From contig OX485809.1 of NCBI GenBank assembly GCA_950295325.1, positions 38,907,081 to 38,971,080 of the forward strand: a stretch of 64,000 nucleotides of DNA, given 5' to 3'. A program made the translations under genes and the position numbers. Within the stretch, counting starts at the first letter, position 1; the number at the start of each line of letters is the position of its first letter. The notes under the pieces are model-generated. The model searched no databases and was not told where the DNA came from. It saw nothing but the letters and a program-made list of their open reading frames with translations. Source of the stretch: Polytrichum commune. Its lineage: Eukaryota; Streptophyta; Polytrichopsida; Polytrichales; Polytrichaceae. Below are positions 1 through 11,040 of this stretch, piece after piece.

Positions 1-1891
1 GAGAACATGATTTGGAGACAGGTGTGGGATTATGAGTTTATTGCCAAAGCCCTGATAGAGAACTACAATTCAGACGTAACAGTCATGACTGATAGCCTTC
101 TCAATAACATCACTGTAAGTGACAAGGATCTCTTGCATCTCTCCACAATTCATATGTATCAAGCATGAAAATTCACTGACACCTTGGGATCACCAACTCT
201 TATCTCCTAAATTCCAATTGTAATTGGTGCAAACTGCAAATTTGTATGAAGAAACATGACAGATTGTTGCTGTTCACAGGATAACTGGGCCAGTGAGGCA
301 GACTCTTGGGGTATTTGCCATAACAACAAAGTCTCCTGCCCTGACACGTGAGTTCTATACTGACTTGAGTAGTAAACGCATACAAGGTCATAACCAGTGT
401 TGGTGGTAGATAGGTGAATGCACAGTTTTAATAATCATATACCAATGTGTGCAAACACACTAAAGTGGACAGCTCATGATCCCTACCTAGTGTTAAGTGA
501 AAGTGATTCAATTTTGTGTACTAACTTTAAATTTTGTGAAGAAAAAAAATCATAGACATTTTTAAAATATACTAATCTACAAAGTCAAGCAATTTATGAT
601 GACAAAAAAAATTTCAAGAAAAGTTTACATAGTTTAGACGACAGTGCAAGTGGTGTGCAAGTAGGTGATATTGAACAAGTGGCTATCTAAAATTTGTTTA
701 AAATATGATTAAATTATATTAAATTGATGGTTTTCTATAAAGTTTTGTGATGATGCCCTCAAGTAGATAATGAATTCAAGGAACATAAAAAATATTCCAA
801 CTTCAAAATAATTAAGGTCATGAAATTTATGTCCAAAACCAAACTCAACCAATTGCTTTTGAGGATCACTTTTGATGCTAAGTATTAAAGATCTCAACTT
901 GATATTCTACATTTGAGTATTTAATACAACAATAGAGGTCATCATAAAAAAAATTCCAATTATGCTTTGCTACTACTTTTAGGCCTTTGATCAAAAAAAT
1001 TATGGTTTTAGTATACCATAGCACTTTTTTGGTCCACTTCACCATGCTTGCACCCCAATGGTATTTGGTGGGTATATCAAGACGACGTAATCTTTGTATA
1101 CCCCAATTATTAATTGGGTCAATACCAATTTTACCATATTGATACTAGACCAATTTTGCCTAGGTAGGAAGGATCTTGCATTGTATATAGACCCAAATGA
1201 TATCGAAAACAAAATTATACTCAAATAACTATACCCTATTGGTATCAAAAAAATGTTAGATCCTCTTTATAGATAACCGAATCAAGAAAAGGACGATACC
1301 AGACCAACACTGGTCAAAACTATTCAAGGAACATGATGAACCACAATAAAATCTTTTGTAGCCTGAATATGGTGAAGTCAATTTGAGAATTGATTACATT
1401 TGTGGATCAACATTTGGCGTGACAAGAGAAGTGAGGTGTGTTGGATCAGTACTTAAAGGATGAGGCTATAACAACTTGTTGTACAGATATGCAATTGAAG
1501 GAGTAAGTTTTGCATGCAAGTGGGCTTACAGGGGCGCCACTCCCGGATCTTTTCTTAGCGGTACAAATATTTCCTATACTTTGCTACTCTTATCTTTACT
1601 CAGAATGCGTCAGTTGTGTTGCTTCAATCTCAAGCTTTACTACATGCCTCCATTACATTGTTCTTATTATCTGCGAAAGAGGTAGAGTAATTGCCCTCCA
1701 ATATCTCTACTACAAAATGGCTCCAATTTTATTCAGCATCGTGATCTCATGTTGCAGATGCATATTACCTGTCGAGATTGCCTATAGTTGAGAGGAGGTT
1801 GGCACAAGGAGGCATAAGGTTGGCTTCCATTCTAAACAGCATATTTGACCCTGAAGCTCCACAGCGCAGTCTTGTTCACAAACAAGTATAG
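1..1891 (+). CDS. S1/P1-type plant endonuclease (ENDO/BFN family), 3' part
   Basis: Zinc-dependent secreted nucleases of this family degrade RNA and single-stranded DNA, in plants often during senescence and cell death. The gene enters from the left, so its start and most zinc ligands lie outside the window. Exons seen: 1-114 (starts within the region before VWD, ends NNIT), 280-347 (NWASEADSW...SCPDT), 1487-1560 (YAIEGVSFACKWAYRG), 1758-1891 (YYLSRLPIVERRLAQGGIRLASILN, stop TAG at 1889). All junctions are GT-AG and keep one frame. The W..E/D..SW..C...CPD, ACKWAY and RLAQGG(I/V)RLA blocks are family hallmarks. The third intron (348-1486) is long. Oddity: the position that is usually the zinc-ligand His of LHHVWD appears to be Arg (WRQVWD). 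The rest of the reading frame is undamaged. Family call is confident; activity is uncertain. Confidence 0.85.
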
Positions 1892-4400
1892 AAAACAGAA
1901 AATTCCAAATCGTGTTGCAAGATGTTCTACATAAGTGTAAGGAAATTAGAATGGGTGATCACGAATGCACTAGTGTGAAGAGATCGGCCTATTCATCCTT
2001 AGACTGCACTTGAGCTTGAGCTTGTGCTCAAGCGGCAGGTTGAAGCTATAGTGTTATACATAACAAGCCTGGAACTATAGAGCGTGTTTTGGTGCAGCAG
2101 CATGCAAGTTACAAGATGTGGGCAAGAGCAGAGGATGCTTTCACCTGGGAAACTTTCTCAATTGTTGATTAGGTTGATTGGGATAGGATGGACATTGTCT
2201 CAATACAGCCTTCCAGTTGATTTAATGGCGAATATTTGTCATAATTATTCGTCAGAAGCATAATACCCGATCTATCAGAAGCTGCAAACTTCGTACATGA
2301 CTTTCTTAGTTCTAAAGACAGTTTTCTGCTTTTCCACCTGCAGAAAAAATATATGGTAGAAGTTTGGTTGGTGTCCATGGATGTTGAGACAATTTCAGTA
2401 ATGCACGAGAGCAACAACTATTTTGCCATTTATATCACCTTCATAGAATCTTTTATAGGTATCCTTGTCCACAATTTGACACAAAATCATTACCTCTATT
2501 TTGTAAGAGATTTGCCTGGAATCGACTTGTAACTGGATTGGGTCTGTAACCTGACCAACTTGTGTGTTGGGTGCCTCTGAGTTACCTACCATTTTCTCCA
2601 TTTTCTTCTTATATTCATAAGGGATGCCTTGACCTAGGGATGTACAAGCACATACTTGCAACATGTGAGTATGACATTACCAAGAACAAAATGTGATTAT
2701 CAAAGAACAAAGTTCACTTATACAGATGTGATGAATGCAAAACTAGGTATATGTTGGCATGCATCATTCGTTGGACTTGACCAACATATTGCAGTCGCAC
2801 ATCACAATCGCTGATTACAATTCAGATTGCCCCACATGCAACATCCATAAACAACATATGCAGCTACCTGCACCTCGTCAATTTACAATTCATGGTATTT
2901 CATACAACAGTAAAGATGAGGATAGTCCTCTCAGCATAAGATCAAGTGATATCAGTTCCTAGTAGATGTATTAGACAAAGTAATTTTACAAAGTATTGCT
3001 TCAGACATTGCATTTCATGTCTACCCTTCAAGATCAGGAAGACCTCAAAAAAGGCCAAGAGTATTCAAAGTGATACAAATAGCTATCAAGTGGGAATCGT
3101 GTAAAAACTTCATGGACATCATGGAAGATGACAAGCCCTCTTCAAATTGAAGGAAAAATGTTGATCACCATGTACTTAAATAAGCGGTAGCTTCACCATT
3201 GATCACCATAAAATTCTAAAAGCGGTAGCTTCACTTCTGTGGTGAACCAGAATAAGAAGATGAGCTACACCTTGTTGCATAAAACTCCAGCTGCCACTTA
3301 GCACCTCTTGGCTTTTCAAATGTCCGATCCAACCAGAATTCTATATCCACTAGTTTCCAGTGCTATACATGTCTTCACAATTCCTGACCAACTGGCTCCT
3401 AACAAACTCTTTGTAAGAAAATACTGAGGTGACGTAAATCCTGCAGAGCTCAAATTACAGCGCTTAAGACGAAGCTCACCGCTTTAACCTCACAGGTAAC
3501 ATGATGGAGGAAAAGTCATATATCCTTATAAGTACCATGCAAACAATAATTCCATGAAGGTTATAAGGTAAAGAAGAATTGGAGATAATCTTTTCAAAAA
3601 CTGTAAAATAGACAATCAATTACCACTTAGGCCAAAAAAAAAATTTGGTCATGGTTGAAAAACCTTTCACTGTTCCTTCTTTGCTGGAAGGATTTCCAAT
3701 TCCTGTTCTTTCCTGCTTGAAGGGCTCCGTCCAAGGAAAAATCAGGAGTTCAAAGTTGAGAGCCATCCTTGGAACCCTAAACCTCATCACCTCTGAAAAA
3801 CCAGAACCATCCAAACACAATAGCACTACAAATACATCATGAGTCAATCAACTCAACTTGGGACAACTATAACCCTTCAAGATTTCAAGCAGTCAGTCAC
3901 CTCAAGTCTTGTTTGAGTGCAGATCCTTGAGATTGGTGGTGTGAATCCTGATTCGGAGGGAGATCACCTTCAAAACTTTGGGAGCATCCAAAGGGCATTA
4001 GGTGGGAAAGGGTGCGAGAAAGCCAGGAGCCACAAAGGCAGAAACTTGTTCAATCCTCCTGTAGAACAAGTTGGTGCAGGAGGGACTTGGAAAGGTTTAA
4101 CATGGGTCATCCAATCAAAGAAAGCTCTTCAAACAAGCCAGAAAAGGATTTGAGCGACGTAATCACAGTTTTGTGTTTCTTACATGCCCTAGAGTCATCT
4201 CCTTGCTCTCAATTCTTCAAGCAAGTTTCCAATTACAAACCTGCGTGTTTTTTCTTGAAGTTGTTACTGCAAGCTTGTAAGGGGAAATCACATTGTCCTG
4301 ATTAGCACCTAACCTCTGCATCCTTCAAAGAAAGCATGATCACATAAAGAATAGAATGTCATGCTCAAGAGTGTGAAGAGCAGGAAGGATGATCTGAAAC
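1892..4400. other. Intergenic, no supported gene
   Basis: I see no recognisable gene. Two minus-strand ORFs (2169-2417 and 2395-2664, the latter with a Lys/Glu-rich stretch reading VGNSEAPNTQVGQVTDPIQL) could be exon relics but match no family I know and have no convincing splice context. A short direct repeat (AAGCGGTAGCTTCAC) occurs twice near 3,183 and 3,221. The ORFs at 3,620-4,305 overlap on both strands and look like chance. Confidence 0.4.
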
Positions 4401-4493
4401 ATTTTGGGTTAAAGCCAACTTACTTGATGCTGCCTTGAGCTTTCCAATGAAGCAGATGTCACTTCATCACTTCCAGCACATTATTGAATTAAG

Positions 4494-4580
4494 GCCAGTG
4501 GGGTTTGAACCCACACCAAAATATTGGAACTGCCCAGCTGCAGTCATGACCTTGCCTGCGCTCCATCCTGAACATTCAGC
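4494..4580 (-). mobile_element. tRNA-like head, possible SINE fragment
   Basis: On the minus strand GTGTGGGTTCAAACCCCAC forms a T-arm-like hairpin and contains a pol III B-box-like GGTTCAAACCC. There is no matching acceptor stem or full cloverleaf, so this is not a working tRNA gene. A tRNA-derived SINE head is the likeliest reading. No A-tail or target-site duplication was found. Confidence 0.3.
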
Positions 4581-5814
4581 ACAGAATAACTTTATGCAGT
4601 ATTGTGCAACGTTAAAACTCTGGCTTCCAAACAGGACACCAAAAATTGTGCAACCTTTGAAAGAGCTCCAAATAACAAGTGAAAGAGATTGGAACACTGC
4701 CACAAAACAAGACCCTTAACAGAGGTAGATCATAAAGATGACACAAGAAAGTCCTCAACTTCTCTCCAGTTGTGGATTGCGCGCAAGTTTCAACCATCGC
4801 TATCATCACAAAACAAGATGATATTACAAGAGAATCTTATCATTAAGGCACAAAATAATCAATTAGCAGCATACCTCATCAACGCTGTCAATGAAGTGGA
4901 GCATGTTCCTTGAGGCCCTTGTCCACCACGAAGACTATACTTTGACAAGGACCTTCCTTCTCCAAAGTATATCACCATAAGTGCATGCCTCAAGAGGGAG
5001 GAGCAATCACGATCAGAGTGGCGCTGGCAAAATTCACAACCACTAGTAGTGGCAGCAAAACCAGAGGTCAGCATGTTGCCCTTGATGAGATACCAATATT
5101 CTTTAATGATAATCTCTTACCAAAAACATGGTGCTGTGCCAGTCAGATCCCAGCAGGTAAAATCCATTTGTGTGAACTCACGAAGTGCGCTATCACTCCA
5201 ACAATGGGAATAACCAACATTCACCTATGCCCTGCATGCATATTATCTAGAGATACTTACAATGAAAAAAACTCTACCCACTACACTTCAACAAGTGTCC
5301 ACTATAAGAATCAAAAGGATACACATGAGGTGAAGCATACCTCATACCCCTCCACATACCAGTCCAGCACAGTGCTTAGAAGCACCAACACGCTCAAAAA
5401 GTGTATAAATGTCAAACATGTCTACCAATTGCAGATTAACAACTCAAAGAAACAGCAGAAGGATATCAAATATTTGCATAAAAGTACAAAAATGTAACTC
5501 AAATTTCCAACAAACTATATTTGTAATTCCACTGAATTCCACAAACTTTATATTACACTGAATGAACTCCCCAACTCTTTTCGCCACTATATTTGTACAA
5601 CTTCCACTCAAACAAGGTTCTCCAACGCATCTATCTAAACAGCACAACCACGCATCCTCAGGATATATGAAAAATACAATGTAACAATCTGCTGTATTTT
5701 CCATTACACAACGACATTCCTCCACCTCCGAATGTGGAGATAATTTCATATAACCAAAGTATATGGCGTGTTTGCAATCCAGGTGTAATTCAAAATGGCA
5801 CAATAATCTCCAGA

Positions 5815-5885
5815 AGGTTAACCGCCAAGGGCCTTGAACCCAAGACTCCACAGCTGAGCACTTGATACAGTTATGCAATCCAGCC
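5815..5885 (-). mobile_element. tRNA-like head, possible SINE fragment
   Basis: The minus strand reads GTCTTGGGTTCAAGGCCC after a stretch containing CAGCTGTGGAG. The GGTTCAAGGCC part resembles a B box. The arms do not pair as a true T-arm. It may be a decayed SINE of the same type as that near 4.5 kb. The 144-residue minus-strand ORF starting here begins inside this motif and is probably chance. Confidence 0.2.
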
Positions 5886-8006
5886 TGGATGAATTAAGTG
5901 TCAAAAGGGACAGCCCAAAAGAGATTCTCAAAATAAAGACGTAGTCATCAAACCTACCATCCATGTCGAGATGAGATGCCACAATGTTCAATTAAATTAA
6001 GTGGAAACCAACACTTTGCTGTTCACTGATAGTATACTGTCAGAAAATATACACTCCAAGTGTTAGGTGTCATGAGTTCTCGATGAATTCCTCATGACAA
6101 CTCCTCTACACTCCAGATGTGTATCAGTCATGCTGTCAATCGTTCACTGTCCCAGTCACCAAGTGGGAGAGAAGTGTATAGAGTAGCTGTTCAACAACAG
6201 CCACATCACACTACCACATGGAAGCCATGCCCACAACTTTCTGTTGCAAGTTCAAAATTCAAATGCTAATAGGAAATTCAATACAAACACACTTGCTTTA
6301 AAGAGATTCTGCAAGATCTCTACAGACATAAATCAACTGAAGACAAAATGTAAAATCATCTGTGACTTGCCTTGACCTTTAGGCATGTCACAGACACAGC
6401 TAGTAAAACCTAGTCTATAGAACTATAGGAAGTCAAGGGAACAAAAAAAAATTCAGAAGTACAATTCCAAAATAAGAACCACAGCAATAGACTAAAAACT
6501 ATCTAAACATTCATCACAATACACATGATCAATGGTAAGGTTACCTGTAAGTAAACAATGATATGCCAGTCACATACATAGATAAATGCAGACCATATGT
6601 GTTGATCCACAACACCATGCTGAACAAAATATGATCGGAATATATAGAATCCCAAATAGATTTGTAACATCAGTGCACACAAGTGCAGAACCTTCCAAAA
6701 TTGTATCAAGTACAGAAAATCAAGTTTTTCAAAACATGGAAATGTTGAGTAAATGTAGCTAGGTCACTGCAAAATCTGCACTCTATCTAGTCTCCTCACT
6801 GCATGAGATGCTGAATCTTGCCATGAGCATACTAATAAAAGCCAGTAAGAAAGAAGAACCCCATGGTTTCACTGCTGAGTAATCAGCCCTGGGTACTCTT
6901 CATTGCCCTCTTAACAGTCTGACATGCTTCCTACTAGAATCTCAATCAGAAAACCTACACCTAATAGCTAAACCACTAGGTAGAGTTGCCATTCGCTCAA
7001 AACATTCAAAAGAAATTGCAGATAAGATCCCTACTTCTCAATAGATTGTTGATGACCATCATCAAAAAGAAAAAGCAGTTTGAAAACGAGGATGACCAAC
7101 TGCAGTATACACCATCACCTTTAAGCAGAGACCGATTGTTTCTGATAAAGCTCTACTAAATCATGTACATATCAGAGTGTTTTCAAGAAAACACTTGCTG
7201 GAGAAGAAAAACAGGTCCAGATAGTCTCAAGAATCAAATGTTGGTCAAACATGTCCATCATACAAACAGACGTCCCACTCCACAAAAGTGAGGAAAATAT
7301 CTCCAAGAATCATACAAGTTGTTGAAACGATGATCGAAGAACGAGAGTGAATCGGCAGCAGCATCAAAGTTCTGGAGTGCAGATACACCAGGCATCAAAA
7401 CATGAACACCATTCACCACAGCAATCCAGATAATACTGGCTTAGTAATCAGGAACACAGCACAAACTCAAGAGTTCCAAAAACAAACATCTAATACAGAA
7501 GTGACTGGTTGAAAAACAAAGCAATTCTCAAACTACTAAAAGAAAGCAAGCACAAGAAGACAGACAAACAAAAAGGAAGGAAAAAGAAACAATTCTTGAT
7601 TGAAACACTTGGTTAATTTGAAATATTGTTGGTGTTTCAGTAAACGAAAATAATGAGAACCAAACCAACCTTGCACAGGCCACCAAGCCTACAAAGAGGG
7701 GGTAACTCAAATATCCCTAACAAGGAAACAGGTACTCATGAAACTTACTGGCTTGTGAGCTGAGTATGTAATCTTGATCTAAGGGGAAAATATTGATGAA
7801 GACAGGAGACATTTACTAGAGAAATCACAAGTTCATAAAAGAACCCCATAGTTTCTAGCTTCACAATGCATGGGCACACCAAAACCTCCAGGATAGCAGC
7901 AAGATAAAGCAACCCTGAGATGACACCACAAAGGTATACTTTCAAGTATGTACCCAGATGCTTGGCATAAGATAAGGTATTCTGAGAAAGGAGTTTGATA
8001 CTAACC
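5886..8006. other. Intergenic and probable 3' UTR of the UBA2-like gene
   Basis: No coding region is supported. The part nearest 8,006 is probably the 3' UTR of the UBA2-like gene. Directly after its stop codon the minus strand reads TGAG followed by GTTAGTA, a plausible donor, so an intron in the 3' UTR is likely, with the UTR resuming somewhere between 7.5 and 7.8 kb. The rest is AT-rich and shows no repeat I recognise. Confidence 0.4.
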
Positions 8007-9871
8007 TCAGATATTGTAGTACGTGGGCAAAGAAAGGCCTCCAGCAGAGGGTGCACGCGGTGCAGACGAAACAGAAAGCTGGTTATTTGGGTATGAACCA
8101 TACCCATAGTGTCCTCCAGCAGCCTGTAGAGCTGCTGCCTGCTGAAATATGGATAGGAAGAGAAAAAAATCAGCTTCAACTCAAGCCAAAAGGAAACATA
8201 GAGAGCAGTTTTTAAAGTATACAGAATTCTCATCGTGATTCTCTATGCTCACCAATTCTCAACAAATTGAAAAATATAACATAGAGCACACGGACACAAC
8301 AAGAATATCTTGACCAGAGGGTAGACTGAAGTGATAGTTACCTGCTGAGATGCTACCGAGTTGGCAGCAGAACCATATAGCGGCACACCATTCATTGAGG
8401 AGTATGCAGCCTGACCACTTAGACCATTAGCCTGGTTTCCATAAGGTGACATTCCCAAATGCGACCCATACGTTGCCATTCCAAGTGATGTTTGCACTTG
8501 AGGGGAGAGAGTGGAATTGAGTGAAGTGTTAAGAGAAGGATTTGATAACTGATTTAGAGAATTCAAGGATGGATTGAGGGGATGATTAAGTGAGTATGAA
8601 GGATTCAGAGAGCTGTTTATGCCACTGAAGCCTTGATGGTTGCCAAGATTTGACTGGAGTCCTTGGTTCATTCCTTGATTCACACCTTGATTGAGAGGAA
8701 TTCCTGTTGTTATAAGGCCAGGGTTCATGGAGCCATACTGGAGGTTTTGTCCACTTTGAAGGGACTGTTGTGTGGGTACCTGCACACCAGTTCAATCAAG
8801 ATAAGAGACAGTTCAGCTGGACACTCTGACAAGACTTCAGGATCTTTGAGCAGGAAACTTGTAAAAGCACTTCATACAGTTTTCACCCGAAGGAAACCAA
8901 TATAGTTCAGTACCTGCTGTGTGCCCCTCATCATGTCATTCTCAGGCTTTCCAGGAGTACCCTGCCTCTGCTTCTGACCTTCCTGTGCAAGCTTGCAGTA
9001 AACCTGCACACCATCCAGAGACTTGATAGGCTCTTGAAGTGCCCTCTTTGCGGCATCCACTGTCTTATAGATAATCAGGGCAAAACCCCGTGACCTTCCT
9101 GTCAGTTTATCAAACCCTAAGGGGCCCTCCTCAATCTCTCCGTAACCTGAGAATAAGCCAAGTAGTCTATCGGCTGCAAGATCATGGGGCACATTACCCA
9201 CATATATTTTCCTCTGAGAAACTTCCTGATTTGAATTTGTCTGCAATGCCCCAGTAGCTGCCAATTGACAAACAGTCATTCGACCATCAATCCGTTTGCT
9301 GGGTTCCTTAAGTGACCGCTGTGCACCATCCATGTGTCGGAATGTAACGAAACCAAATCCTCTACTTTTTCCTGTTCCTTTATCAAGGATAACTGCCCCT
9401 TCTTCAACTTCTCCAAACTGTGCAAACACTGTCTTAAGGGTGTCTGAAGTAGTATCCCAGCCAAGACCACGCACAAAAATCTTGCGATGGGCTGGATCCT
9501 TGTCAGCCAGCTTGCGAATTTCTTCAAGGACATCTGGAATTCAACAGTGATGTTTAATGATAAAGGTAGAAAACGAGTGCTCCCTAACAAAGCGGAGACA
9601 AAAATTTGCATAGTACATAATTCAAAGATCACAAAGGTCACACTTAATTACAACCTCTATAACCACACCAGAATATTTAAAATATCACTACTCTGCACAT
9701 ACCTGGATGGCGAAGGGCTGCATCCTCTAGGATATCCATCAGTTGCTCCTTGCTGAAAGGTTCAACCAACTTCTTGACATCTTCCTTGGTAACTTCAAAT
9801 GCAGGAACTGAAACAGTTCCTCCTCCAGCTGCCCCGCCATTCTCCTCCAACTTTCTCTTCTTCTGGTCCAT
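8007..9871 (-). CDS. UBP1-associated protein 2-like RNA-binding protein, two RRMs
   Basis: Nuclear hnRNP-like protein. Arabidopsis UBA2 proteins bind U-rich RNA with UBP1 and act in mRNA stability and stress responses. Exons (minus): 9871-9703, 9533-8914, 8779-8342, 8141-8007, all GT-AG and in frame, giving 453 residues; the family is usually 400-480. The start is placed at MDQKKRK, a basic, NLS-like N terminus; an in-frame upstream ATG exists at 9958. RRM1 is about residues 74-150 (RNP2 IFVRGL 75-80, RNP1 KSRGFGFV 112-119). RRM2 is about 165-245 (RNP2 IYVGNV, RNP1 RSRGFALI). Residues 264-409 are a low-complexity Asn/Ser/Leu/Gly tail with repeated NQG and NPSLN motifs, and the end reads [12 protein letters not shown] before TGA at 8007-8009. 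The first intron lies exactly between the N-terminal helix region and RRM1. Confidence 0.93.
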
Positions 9872-10817
9872 TGGCACCGTCAGGGGGATGACTTTGATGT
9901 TCGCAATTTTGAAAGACTGGTTTAATTTGTTTGCAACAGAAGGTACAAAATGAGACAACCTGTGCAGTAGTAGGAGGAGAGCAACTTTAGTTCAGCAATT
10001 CGTCTGACGATAGTCCCAAAACTTCCGTTTCAGGTTGCCCGTATACTGTAGAGCTCTGCATTTCTAGACACCATCATTATCACAATTCCCTGATTCTTTC
10101 TAATCTTGCATGTTTTCATCAATATCATTGACTTATAAACAGTAACTTGCACAAATTACATCAATTACACTGCTATTCACAACTAGGTAACCAACAAGGT
10201 CCAGATTCAATGCTAACGATCTCAGATACATAATACTACGAAAGAATCTTGAAGTGACGCTTCCTGAAACCAGAAGGAGCCATAAGATGAATGGATAGCG
10301 AGCTCATCGAGAAACAAACAGAACATAAAACAGAAAAATCTCCACACGGGAATCCCAAACATCAACAGCGCAAAGAAGGATGTGGGAACGAAACAACAAA
10401 AAGTACAACTTCGCATCAATTGCATTCACCTTGGTCACCTGAAACGCAGCACGACACGGACGATTCCCAAGAACCAGCACACTATCCCCCTCCCCTATAA
10501 CATCCACAGAACCTCTCGGCAGCTACCAAAAAAAGCACCAAAACACCAAGAGCCCCGCCGGATTGCGGCGTTCACGGCCGCACTAATCTCGGGGCATGGC
10601 GAGGTTGCCAAAGAGCGCAAGTCAAGAACACGAAGCTGCTCGACGCAAACTTAACACCAAACCAACAGCCGTCCTAATCTGGACATCCCAAGGGTACAGA
10701 AAAGCGCACACAAAGAAGACACAACAGGTGCCCCGAACTTTTACAGATATTGGGCCTTGAGGGGTCCAAAGAAGCGCCAGGAGACCAGCAGCGCGAGACA
10801 GGCAAGGCAAGGCAACG

Positions 10818-10838
10818 CGAGCGAGCGAGCGAGCGAGA
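10818..10838. repeat. GAGC tetranucleotide microsatellite
   Basis: About five copies of GAGC on the plus strand (CTCG on the strand of the UBA2-like gene), inside its probable leader. Confidence 0.8.
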
Positions 10839-10953
10839 TGAGGGGAGCGGAGGGGCAGCTTACGCGAAGCGTGACGCAGGTGAAGCGGGAGATGGCGAGT
10901 GCGCGGGAGGCCAAGGGTTGCAACGCAGTGGTGTGGTGTCAGCGGTCTGGGGG

Positions 10954-10962
10954 TTAGGGTTT
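10954..10962 (-). promoter_or_regulatory. Telo-box
   Basis: The minus strand carries AAACCCTAA about 1.1 kb upstream of the UBA2-like start codon. This motif is common near transcription starts of plant translation and housekeeping genes. Function here is inferred from motif and position only. Confidence 0.45.
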
Positions 10963-11040
10963 GAGGGGCGAGTGGGTGAGGAGAGTCGACGGAGAGGCGG
11001 AGGACTCACCACACCAAGGAGGCCGGAGAGATAGCCACCC

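Larger units (their letters stand above)
9872..11040 (-). promoter_or_regulatory. Leader and promoter region of the UBA2-like gene
   Basis: The stretch is GC- and CpG-rich, unlike its AT-rich surroundings. On the minus strand, CTGCACAG at about 9,958 could be the acceptor of a 5' UTR intron just upstream of the start exon. Pyrimidine-rich DNA with a CTCG tetranucleotide run near 10,818-10,840 and a telo-box near 10,958 lie further upstream, as in the 5' regions of many plant housekeeping genes. ORFs at 10,291-11,034 on both strands look like chance in GC-rich DNA. Confidence 0.5.

Noticed and set aside
4480-4580. tRNA gene
   Set aside because: The T-arm-like hairpin has no acceptor or anticodon stem at the right distance.
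4985-5497. 170-codon plus-strand ORF
   Set aside because: Composition is not protein-like, there is no known motif, and it overlaps an open frame on the other strand; kept as unannotated.
5444-5878. 144-codon minus-strand ORF
   Set aside because: It begins in a tRNA-like repeat and has no recognisable domain.
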